This document shows positions 48,908-58,937 of a DNA stretch of 64,000 nt, in pieces (the stretch's first letter is position 1; each line of letters starts with the position of its first letter). The DNA is taken from NCBI GenBank assembly GCA_028671895.1, contig CM053802.1, positions 244,631-308,630 of the forward strand, in the 5' to 3' direction. The position numbers were made by a program, and so were the translations under genes. Source of the DNA: Oenanthe sinensis. Lineage: Eukaryota; Streptophyta; Magnoliopsida; Apiales; Apiaceae. The notes below the pieces were generated by a model. It saw only the letters and a program-made list of their open reading frames with translations. It did not search any database and was not told where the DNA came from.

Positions 48908-49469
48908 CTGTTATGTTTCTATTATATTTATCAAACCAATTCAATGCAAAAGTAACATCTTGCGCATTCATCGATTTGAACATCACACAATCCTACTAAA
49001 TTATCCACAACTTTTTCGAGTATCATTCTCGTCAGATATATCTTTATATACTAAGCTTGTAAATCTCAGTTACTACTGAAAATGAATTTTCTAAAGGTTT
49101 TTTCTTAATGAATTGAGTATTTTCAATTGTGTATTTGTGATTACAACATAAATATATATATAGTTGAAGAATGCGTGAAGCCACAGGTACCAACATAGTG
49201 ATTGGAAATTTATAAGAGAAATCGGCATTCATAGCAAACAGAATCCATAAAGTTGATCAGAAAAGTACCTAGTCTATTCCGTTAAGAACTAATAAACAGT
49301 TCCTCCTAAAAAATAACGACGTTTCTATTACATGTCGAAAGAAAAGTGAAAGATACTGCTTAACTGAATTTTACAATTCATACCACACGAATAAAGATAA
49401 AAGTGTCCTAGGATCTGACCTCTTTCAATTAAAAGATGTTGTGGAAAAAAAAAATAACAATAGACTACT
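48908..49469. other. PDS intron sequence, no upstream exon visible
   Basis: AT-rich sequence upstream of the PDS exon beginning GAGAAGCACGG at 48907. The acceptor (ataacag on the minus strand) is good. No match to the preceding PDS exon was found on either strand. Confidence 0.6.
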
Positions 49470-50664
49470 TATCCATATACTCAACAACCACCTGTACGTA
49501 CGGTGCCAGAACTTACTTCTCCGATCAATCGCCGACGGCGTTCATATTGCTTTACACAGACTACACACACGACCAAGCCGTGATACAACCGAAAGGAGTA
49601 CGGAATATGAAGAAAATGACCGGAGAAAACTCCAGCGACACCCAAAATAATAACTAAACTTAAAATAATTACTACCCACATATTGGTTATCTCCAGAGCT
49701 ACACAGTCATGCCACCAGAGATCAGAACCAAGTCATGTAGCCAAACTCAGGCCACCTCGGCATAGTTCCGGTCAAAATCCGGTCAAGAACAAAATGGACA
49801 CAAACATTAATATAAAAATTGCTACAGACTCCCACTATAGCAACTAATACAATCACAACATCAATTTCTACTAACAATCAGCAAAACTCATGCTCAACAA
49901 CTCAAAACGAAATTAGTTGAAAACAAAACAGAAATCAAATAATTTTTCATTCAAACCAAACATATAATCATGTTACCCAATGAGAGATATTCAAATCGGT
50001 TACTCATATGCGAGGAGCGGATTAGACAATCACCTTGACTTGATCAAATGATTCCAAGAACCCTAAGCTTGCTATGTTCTTCCCCAAACACAAAAACCTA
50101 GCTGCTAGTTTCTATTTTTGGCAACTTTTAGTAAAAATTTATTAATCAAAACTATTTATATTTTTAAGGAAATTAGGGCCTTAAATTTGATTAAAAGATA
50201 ATTTACCCCATAATCAAAATAAAAAGCCCAAAAATCTTTTTTTATGGGATAAAATATAAAAACAAATATTTTTGAATAAATACAATATATATGTCAAAAT
50301 TCCCCAAAAATTATGAATGATCCAAAAATAATAAAATAATTTTATTTGGAGTATTTTACCATTTCCCTAAAAATAAAGGAACAAAATAAGGTCTCTAGTC
50401 CTCTACAGGGGATGGGTCCGATAATCATAAATCGAAATAATTTATTCTAACGAAACAATAATTACAGTAAAATAGAATAAAATATTTTAAGCTACACAGA
50501 AGTCACATAACACATAACAGATAATTTTCCTATTTATTAAAATACCTAACACAAATAAATGCATATATATATATAATAATAATAATAAATCTGACATCCT
50601 AAAAATTATATTAAAAACATATTTAAATATTATAAAATACATTTAATTTTCTCGGTCGTTACAA
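49470..50664 (-). mobile_element. LTR-like repeat, copy 1
   Basis: 1195 bp, nearly identical to 54149-55342 (differences of a few percent by eye). On the minus strand it begins TTGTAACGACCGAGAAAATT and ends with a GAGTATATGGATA phrase. A 66-codon ORF at its end (minus strand, 49681-49481) with FSGHFLHIPYSFRLYHGLVV is present in both copies; it is probably not a protein gene. The TG...CA logic fits an LTR, but no TSD was found. Confidence 0.75.
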
Positions 50665-50934
50665 CCTTCCCCCCTTATAAGGATTCTGCCCCCATAATCC
50701 ACTTTAAGACAACAAGTGCGGGTATTGAGCTAACATTTCACTTTCTCACTTCTATGTTGATTTCTCAACAAGTGAATTTCTCCACAACTCACAGCATAGG
50801 CTTAAAACTAAATTCAACCTAAACCTATCTCATGTGAATGTAAACCTATATCAAATGAATATAAACTTATCTCATGTGATCTATCAAATCTTTCACGGCC
50901 TATATCTATGCTTATTTCAGTGACTACCAACCTG
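50665..50934. other. Leader-like sequence between two LTR-like blocks
   Basis: C-rich start (ccttcccccctt) followed by AT-moderate sequence; no gene. On the minus strand it would be the leader downstream of the tRNA-iMet-like primer site at 50940-50951. Confidence 0.4.
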
Positions 50935-52300
50935 TAACTCTGATACCAACTATGACGCCCTCCAAATCCGGGGTCTAGATCTGGGGTCACCAACTAATCA
51001 ACAATAAAATATAATAAAATAATAAATCAGAGGCGCATTGACTCCGCCAACAACTAAGGATCGCTAACAGGTTATAGTGTGAAATTAAGCAGCTGAAACT
51101 AAAAGTAAACCAAATCATTTATTACAAACTAGAAACTAAATCCAAAACTCAAAACCATAAGTTTCGATAACTTTTAAGTCTAAATTCCTTTTATTACACA
51201 TTCTATCTACAGCAAAACTGTAAACAACTAAATACTTGGGAAGCCCGAGAAGCGAGCCACCCTAACACTTGAGGCTCTATATGCCCGCTAGAGCTACCGT
51301 TGTGACTCATACTGGATATCTGGCAGAATTTAATAAAAAGCAAGAGTGAGCCAAAGAAATACTCAGCAAGTATATGAACAATAGAAATAAAATCAGAATA
51401 AAAATCTGTATCGCGAATGGAATATAAAACAGTTTATTATAAAAACTGAACAGTAAATAAATCACCGTTTATCTCAAACTGAAACAATGCAGTATGTCAT
51501 CAAAATAAATCAACTGCAGAATCACAATATATAATAGCCACACAGGCAATATGGATTGGATAACACAAATAAACACTATTGCCCACTGATCAGGTTTTAA
51601 AGGCAATAGGACCCCTTTATAGCTCATCGGTACATTTCTATACCCATAGATATAACAAGGATTTCAAAATATAGGTACCAAAATAGGCATGTAATGTTAG
51701 CCTATAGGAAGATGGATTGGTTACCATATCCCCCTTAAAAATGTTGGACCCCATACATCGGGCTTCCTATGCAATTGCTGGACCCCATACATCGGGCCTC
51801 CTACGCGATACATTCCAATCCAATAGAGCAACCCAAACAAAATAAAGGTATGCTTAATTTTAAATACAGGTCATATCCCCATTATTTACTACGATAACAC
51901 CAGATATGACGTGTTTATTATAATCAAATTCCAATATTCAGAGTACGAATAATAAGTAACTCTGATGCACAGAATAAAACATGAATCATAAATAGTTCTG
52001 AACAATAACTATTTATCATGATATGAATAATCGAAATAATAAAGCAAAAGTGTTTAAGATTATCAAGAAGAAAATACTTGCTTACCAATATCAAGTAACT
52101 CTGTTTGCATGACAAAACATTTAAGAATCACAAATAGCTCTGAATAATAACTATTTGTCATGATACGAATAAATGAAAACATAAACAACAATGTTTAAGA
52201 TGATCAAAGAGGAAATACTTGCCTGGTATGGACGTTGTCCTAAGCTGGAATGGGTCGACTACACTTCTCTTCTAGCTACTAACTCTCTCGGATCTACAAA
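50935..52300 (-). mobile_element. Gypsy LTR (chromovirus-like) with adjacent tRNA-iMet primer site
   Basis: On the minus strand TTGGTATCAGAG (50940-50951) is a plant tRNA-iMet primer site. The sequence before it (52300 down to about 50955, ending in ggatttggagggcgtcat) has the form of an LTR, with repeated words in + sense such as ggaccccatacatcgggc (twice, 51745-51805) and an aactatttat(c)atgata block (twice, about 52005 and 52145). The upstream limit is approximate and no gag-pol follows. Confidence 0.5.
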
Positions 52301-53039
52301 TAAAATAATCTAATTTAGATTCTAGTGTCTACCCATGCGGTCTAACAATAACGAATCTCAAATAATAATTAATAAACAAGTAGTATCAATTAGCAAGCAA
52401 GTAAGTATATAAATCATATAACAAATAAGACTCACAAATTAAATAGTAGCGAAATAAATAAAAGTAGACTCTAATATATTATTTGAGTCAAAGTGGATCA
52501 TTGTTATCCATTCCGGATAATTATTGGATCCATAATATATTTAATAAAATATTAATCCGGCTTTATAATAAATTAGGGAATTGAAACTATTTTTATCCAT
52601 TTTGGATTATTTTTAGGGTCTAAAACAAAATAGTTTAATTTAAAACGGATAAAGGGATTATCAGATAAATAAAAATAAATAAATCATTTTTATTTCTCAA
52701 AATAATTAAATCCAATTATTTTTAATTATATTTAATTAATATTTAATTAAATTAATTAATTGATTAAAATAATTTAACCAATCAATTTAGATTAATTAAA
52801 TTATTATCTAAATAAATTAAAATAATTGAACTAAATCAATTTTGAAATAAAACTAATTTTAGAAGATGAAATTGATTTTTACTCTAAAAACACTTTAAAG
52901 AATATAGGTCCGGAATTTTAAAGATTAAAATCCCATTATCATTACCAAGCAAACAACCAACCTTTAATTAGATTCTTTTACACCATCGGGCTGTAGTATA
53001 CTCGAAAGCATTCTGACTTTTAGTACCTAATTTACTAGG
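52301..53039. other. AT-rich spacer
   Basis: AT-rich low-complexity sequence with many aattaattaa-like words. No gene seen. Confidence 0.55.
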
Positions 53040-54148
53040 GCTCAAAAATTGATTTGCAGTAAGCAGCTCTAACAAAATTGCATTTTGCATAAAAGGAACT
53101 CAGGGCATTATCAACTGTCGTATCCTCAAACAGACCAGGATGTACGCACCTTCAAATTACCTAAATGGGAACAAGCAGGAAGAATGCTAACTATAGTTAT
53201 TTGGTCAGGTTTTAATGCAGCAACAGATATAAAATCACGAAACAACTCGAGCGCTTTCAGTGACTCTCCATTTGAGGAATATCCAACAATAACTGAATTC
53301 CATGAGACTGGATCTCTTGATTTCATTCTTTCAAAAAGGAACTCGGCTTTATCCATTCGCCGAATTCTCGAATAGAAACCAATCAAAGCATTGGTTACAA
53401 AAAATTTCTCCATCAAGTCTGGCCGATGTAACACATAACAATGGATCTCTTTGCCGAAACGATGAGCAACATTCTCTTTTAAACCAGCACAAATAGGAAA
53501 TATATTGGCAATAGTTGCCTAATTTGGTACCGTCGACTCTTTTAACATCCAACAGAACAGTTTAAATGCCTCTTCTGTTAATTTGTTTTCAGCAAACCCT
53601 GCAATCATAGCATTCCATGAAACAAAATCTTTCTCAACGATCATATGAAACACAACATTTGCTTCATCACAGATACAACCAGATTTGGCATACATAGAGA
53701 CCAGGGAATTTCCTACCAAGGTATCTGATTCTAATCCAGTTTTTATCGCATACGAGTGTACACCCCTCCCTGCACCCAAAGCTCTTGCACGAGCACAAAC
53801 AGGAAGAACGATAACAATAGTGACAGAAGTAGGTTTAGGGCCCTCAGCAGTATGCATTTTGTAAAATAACTTCATCGCCTCACTGTCATGAATCTGGGAC
53901 CTTGAAAACCCAGATAAAACAATGTTCCATGCGACTGCATCATTGTTTCTACTTTCCCTAGCTTAGCAACCTGACCGTGAAGAGTTTTCCCTAGTTTAAT
54001 GTCTGAAATAGCAGCACATGATTTAAGCAGGGTGGCAAGGATATGATGTTCTGTATTATACCCAGTGAGTATCGTATCATCTGCCGAAGGAAGGAAACAC
54101 CATCATTCATCGCCTTTTGTTCACTTAGTTGCTCCACTGATGCGTGTG
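53040..54148 (-). pseudogene. PPR protein pseudogene, SLG1-like (At5g08490 type)
   Basis: Minus-strand remains of a PLS-type pentatricopeptide repeat protein. Readable blocks in order: TILTGYNTEHHILATLLKSC and ISDIKLGKTLHGQVAKLG; then a deletion; NDAVAWNIVLSGFSRSQIHD; MKLFYKMHTAEGPKPTSVTI; GLESDTLVGNSLVSMYAKSG; EKDFVSWNAMIAGFAENKLT. A stop follows STVPN, then IHCYVLHRPDLMEKFFVTNA, MKSRDPVSWNSVIVGYSSNG, and after a frame change near 53135 HPGLFEDTTVDNALSSFYAK. The closest remembered relative is Arabidopsis SLG1, a mitochondrial RNA-editing factor. Stops, frameshifts and truncation at both ends show a dead fragment; its 5' side is cut by LTR-like copy 2. Confidence 0.75.
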
Positions 54149-55342
54149 TATCCATATACTCAACAACCACCTGTACGTACGGTGCCAGAACTTACTTCTC
54201 CGATCAATCGCCGACGGCGTTCATATTGCTTTACACAGACTACACACACGACCAAACCGTGATACAACCGAAAGGAGTACGGAATACAAAGAAAATGACC
54301 GGAGAAAACTCCAGCGACACCCAAAATAACAACTAAACTTAAAATAATTACTACCCACATATTGGTTATCTCCAGAGCTACACAGCCATGCCACCAGAGA
54401 TCAGAACCAAGTCATGTAGCCAAACTCCGGCAACCTTGGCATAGTTCCGGTCAAAATTCGATCAAGAACAAAATGGACACAAACATTAATATAAAAATTG
54501 CTACAGACTCCCACTATAGCAACTAATACAATCACAACATCAATTTCTACTAACAATCAGCAAAACTCATGCTCAACAACTCAAAACGAAATTAGTTGAA
54601 AACAAAACAGAAATCAAATAATTTTTCATTCAAACCAAACATATAATCATGTTACCCAATGAGAGATATTCAAATCGGTTACTCATATGCGAGGAGCGGA
54701 TTAGACAATCACCTTGACTTGATCAAATGATTCCAAGAACCATAAGCTTGCTATATTCTTCCCCAAACACAAAAACCCAGCTGCTAGTTTCTATTTTTGG
54801 CAACTTTTAATAAAAATTTATTAATCAAAATTATTTATATTTTTAAGGAAATTAGGGTCTTAAATTTGATTAAAAGATAATTTACCCCATAATCAAAATA
54901 AAAAGCCTAAAAATCTTTTTTTATGTGATAAAATATAAAAACAATTTTTTTTGAATAAATACAATATATATGTCAAAATTCTCCAAAAATTATGAATAAT
55001 CCAAAAATAATAAAATAATTTTATTTGGAGTATTTTACCATTTCCATAAAAATAAAGGAACAAAACAAGGTCTCTAGTCCTCTACAGAGGATGGGTTTGA
55101 TAATCATAAATCGAAATAATTTATTCTAACGAAACAAAAATTACAGTAAAATAGAATAAAATATTTTAAACAACACAGAAGTCACATAACACATAACAGA
55201 TAATTTTCCTATTTATTAAAATTCCTAACACAAATAAATGCATATATATATATAATAATAAAAAAATTCTGACACCCTAAAAATTATATTAAAAACATAT
55301 TTAAATATTATAAAATACATTTAATTTTCTCGATCGTTACAA
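54149..55342 (-). mobile_element. LTR-like repeat, copy 2
   Basis: 1194 bp copy of 49470-50664 in the same orientation. It abuts the PPR fragment directly at 54148, where a TG precedes the shared sequence (tgtatccat), giving a TG...CA end that copy 1 lacks. It is either a solo LTR inserted in the PPR pseudogene or the partner of copy 1. Confidence 0.75.
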
Positions 55343-55556
55343 GTTTACATTATAATTATAATAACAATATGGGTTATATATATTTGAATAATATCAATAA
55401 GTTTCATGTAAACACAGCCGCCTTATCATTCTTGTTTTTAGCGATAAGGTGGACAAATATTTTCGTAATTGTTTTTTACCATTAGAAATAGACCGAGTAA
55501 AAAAGTTATTATTTTTTAATTTGAATCTGAAACCCTTTAGATTTTGATGATCACAC
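55343..55556. other. AT-rich spacer before the copia element
   Basis: About 214 bp, AT-rich, no gene. Confidence 0.5.
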
Positions 55557-56757
55557 TGTTAGCAAGCTGAAAGCTTGTATATGATATAAAATAGCAAGCT
55601 GTTATACATGTACTAACTTGATTTTGCAGGTATTACTGATATGGTTATCAGTACAATATATATTGACAGCAAGCTGAAAGTAGGAAAACAAAGTGTTTCA
55701 GCAAGCTGACAGCATGGTAACAGGTTGTATCAGCAAGCTGGCACTGGAACGCAGAAACTGTTTGGATAAGCAAGGAAGTCCGAATTTCATGGAGAATTTA
55801 TAGGATCTTTACTTGTACGAGTCTATCTAATATATATATGGTTATATATTATATTAGAGCTCAGTTTTATCAAATTCAAACAGATTTTAATATTCAAATT
55901 AATTTTCCTATTTAATAGGAGTTGGAGTTTGACTAAAACTTATCTTCTAAAAACCAACTCTTATCTATACTATATTGAGGCTGATTTCAAACGATTCTAT
56001 CATCTTATTTATCCTCAATATACGTATTTTTAAATATATATACGTACCTTATCTTAACTAATTCAAACGTTGTAATTTCAACGTTAGTTTTGGTTTGATA
56101 AAATCAAATATATATATACAAGTGTGTATAGTTTTTCTAAGAAGAGAAAAGGAAGTGAAGCTAAACTGATTTGAAACATATATACACACTTCTTCTCAAA
56201 CTCAAAACGTTCTTAGCAAATATCTTTGAGCTCTAGTATTATATATACTTATATATATACGTTAGAGAGCTTATAGTTTGAGTTGTATCTTTATTCACTT
56301 GTATTTGTTCAAGGTGTAATTGGTTGTGGCTGGATATTGAGCTTGTGAAACAGGGTTTGGGAACTAGAAAGCTAGAGAAGGCTGTACTAGGGTAGTATAG
56401 TGCTTAGAGAGCTAGAGAGTTCGATAGAACAGGGTTTCAGCAAGCTAGTATCAGTTGCAAGGGAATATGGGAGGAATATTATTGTAATCTTGTAATCGTG
56501 GTTGATTTTGATTAATAATATTCTCTCTTACCAGTTGGTAGGGGACCAGGACGTAGACCATAGGAGATTAGGGGTCGAACCTGGCTAAAAGTCTTGGTGT
56601 TATTTACTTTTTCTGTACTGCATTGCATATAGCAGCTAGCTGACAGTGTCTGTTAATCAATCTTAGCTAGCTGACAGGCTTAATAACTCGGTAAAATTAA
56701 AATTGGTCATTGTTAGCCATAACACCTATTCACCCCCCCTCTAGGTGTGCATTTTCA
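55557..56757 (+). repeat. 5' LTR of the copia element
   Basis: Begins TGTTAGCAAGCTG and ends GTGTGCATTTTCA just before the primer site, about 1.2 kb. Contains five copies of AGCAAGCTG in its first 190 bases and a variant at about 56439. TATA-rich stretches (atatatatatacaagtg near 56110) could be its core promoter. The start is inferred from TG...CA logic without the partner LTR. Confidence 0.7.
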
Positions 56758-56759
56758 TT

Positions 56760-56771
56760 TGGTATCAGAGC
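56760..56771 (+). other. Primer-binding site, tRNA-iMet type
   Basis: TGGTATCAGAGC, complementary to the 3' end of initiator tRNA-Met, two bases after the LTR end. This is the common primer site of plant copia elements. Confidence 0.9.
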
Positions 56772-56813
56772 AGGCTATACTAATATCTTCTGTAACAGGA
56801 AAGTATAGAACAG

Positions 56814-58913
56814 ATGGCTGACAAATATCCAATGGGAAGTTCAGGCTCGAGGGCACCTCTTCTACTTGGCACAGAAAACTACAACTGGTGGAAAGGTAGA
56901 ATGAAGCAGCACCTGGCCAAAGAACCCATGGAGTGGAGAGTTACAGAAAAAGGTCCTTTCAAGTTTCTCACTACAGATGGTAAAGAAAAGGATATAGATG
57001 AACTCACTGCTGATGAGCTGATCAAGCTTGCTTACAACAACCGCGCTATCAACACTATCATGACTGGCTTATGTCCTGAAGAAAGTGACAAAGTTTCTTC
57101 ATGTACTTCTGCAAAGGAGATGTGGGACACTCTTGAATTGTGTCATGAAGGTTCAAAATCCTTAAAGAAGGTTAAACTCAGCAAGCTGATGAATGAGTAT
57201 GGTAATTTCAAGCTCAATGAAGGTGAATCTATTAAGGATGCTCAAGCAAGGTTCCAAGTCACTATGAATGGTCTCACTTTACTTGGCAAGAAAATTCCAC
57301 AAGAAGAGATCAACATGAAAATCATTAGTGCTGTTCCATGGATCTATGAACCTAAGGTCACTGCCTTAGAATCTTCTCCAACAATTGATACAATGGACAC
57401 TCTAAGTGTTTTTGCTGAATTGGAGCAGTTTGAAGGCAAGATAAATGCTAGCCATGCAAATTCTACTTCTGATCTCACATCAAAGATGAAGAATTTGGCA
57501 CTTCATGGTGATGACAGCAAGCTGAAATCTGATGATGAATCAGATGAGGAAATAGCACTCATGTCCAGAAAAATCAGAAAGATGATTGAACAGAAAAACA
57601 AGATGAAGAGAGATAGAAGGAGTTCAGATTTCTCTAAAACCAAAAAGTTCTCCAAAGATTCCAAAGGAGATTCAACATGTTTTGAATGTGGCAAAACTGG
57701 CCATTTCAAGAAGGACTGTTACAAGCTAAAAGGAAAACAGCAAGCTGAATACAAAGACAAGAAGAAATTTAAAGCTTTGCTAACCTGGAGTGATGATGAA
57801 GAAGACATCTCACCAAGTGACAGTGACAACAATGATGATATGGTCAACCTTGCACTAGTTGGAATGGAGGATGATATTGTTCGAGGCTTAACTGAGGAGA
57901 TCATTGCTGAAAGTGATTCTGATGATGACAAAAGTGAGGTAAATTCATTCAGATTTGATATTTCTTCTGATAATATTATTCTAGATGAACTAACCATGCA
58001 GGATCAAGATAGTATTTCTATAGAGGAATATAATTCAGTAAAGACAGAAAACAGCAAGCTGTCAGAGAAGAATTCATATCTTAGACAGATGGTTCAAGAT
58101 TTAATGGCAAAGGTGGAATCACTAATTGAAAGCAAGGAACCTGTCCAAGCAACAAATGAAGTCAAAATCAAAGAGCTTGAATCAAAAATTGAAGATCTAG
58201 AAGGTTTCAACAAGATTCTGTTAAAAAGGAACAATGCTCTAGCTGATGAGATTTCTGATCTAAAGGCTGACATAGAGGCAAGAGATGCATGTCTTGAAAC
58301 ATTTAAACTCAGAGAATCTTCCAAGAAAGAATCATCTCAGCCTGATGAAACATCATCTCAGCCTGCTGAAACATCATCTCAGCCTGCTGACAGTACATCT
58401 CAGCCTGCTGCCACTTCATCAAAGCAAGCAGAAAGAATTATTTCCTTGGAAAAAGAAGTCATTAAGCTCAGAAAAGGCATGGGTACTTTTGTTCAAGGAG
58501 AAGAAGGTCTCAAATCAATGATGAAAAGCATCAAGGTACCTTTGGACAAGGAAGGAGTTGGTTTGAACTTCAACAAGAGGGCTACTGCACTAAAGTATGA
58601 AGGCAGACAAGGAAAGCCATACAAATATGCTATGCCCTGGACAAGCTGCAAGAAATGTGGTGGTAAAGGTCATCTAGCTCAAAATTGCAGATCTCAGCGA
58701 GCTACCAGAATTTACCAGAAAGAAGCTGACAGGAAGCCAGCTTGCTGGAACAAACAGTCAGCTAGCCGAAATGGTTCTGGCAGGAAGAAAAGAACAAAGA
58801 ATTCCTTTCCCAAAGTGGTTCAAATGTGGATCAAGAAATCTGAATTAAATGTTCTTTATATACTTGCTACTAACCAATCAGGACCCAAACCAATATGGGT
58901 ACCAAAAGGTTAA
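56814..58913 (+). CDS. Copia gag polyprotein
   Basis: 699 codons. Starts 43 nt after the primer site with MADKYPMGSSGSRAPLLLGT and a gag pre-domain (ENYNWWKGRMKQHLAKEPME; a capsid region with MWDTLELCHEGSKSLKK). A CCHC zinc knuckle, CFECGKTGHFKKDC, starts at residue 289. An acidic Asp/Glu/Ser-rich part and a long predicted coiled coil (about residues 395-500) follow. Near residues 505-540 is a repeated SSQP(A/D)(E/D)T stretch encoded by 21-24-bp tandem repeats (58331-58420). A second knuckle, CKKCGGKGHLAQNC, starts at residue 612. It ends in TAA; the pol frame is the same frame, after a further TAG at 58935. RNA-binding and particle-forming role is inferred from the family. Confidence 0.88.
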   Translation: MADKYPMGSSGSRAPLLLGTENYNWWKGRMKQHLAKEPMEWRVTEKGPFKFLTTDGKEKDIDELTADELIKLAYNNRAINTIMTGLCPEESDKVSSCTSAKEMWDTLELCHEGSKSLKKVKLSKLMNEYGNFKLNEGESIKDAQARFQVTMNGLTLLGKKIPQEEINMKIISAVPWIYEPKVTALESSPTIDTMDTLSVFAELEQFEGKINASHANSTSDLTSKMKNLALHGDDSKLKSDDESDEEIALMSRKIRKMIEQKNKMKRDRRSSDFSKTKKFSKDSKGDSTCFECGKTGHFKKDCYKLKGKQQAEYKDKKKFKALLTWSDDEEDISPSDSDNNDDMVNLALVGMEDDIVRGLTEEIIAESDSDDDKSEVNSFRFDISSDNIILDELTMQDQDSISIEEYNSVKTENSKLSEKNSYLRQMVQDLMAKVESLIESKEPVQATNEVKIKELESKIEDLEGFNKILLKRNNALADEISDLKADIEARDACLETFKLRESSKKESSQPDETSSQPAETSSQPADSTSQPAATSSKQAERIISLEKEVIKLRKGMGTFVQGEEGLKSMMKSIKVPLDKEGVGLNFNKRATALKYEGRQGKPYKYAMPWTSCKKCGGKGHLAQNCRSQRATRIYQKEADRKPACWNKQSASRNGSGRKKRTKNSFPKVVQMWIKKSELNVLYILATNQSGPKPIWVPKG

Positions 58914-58937
58914 GTGTTGTTTTTGTGTGTTTTGTAG

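Noticed and set aside
49481..49681. Small conserved ORF in both LTR-like copies as a real protein gene
   Set aside because: Conservation is explained by duplicated DNA; Arg-rich, low-complexity, and located at an LTR end.
58909..58937. A 29-nt intron between copia gag and pol (GT...AG)
   Set aside because: Far shorter than plant introns, and removal gives an immediate stop in the joined frame.
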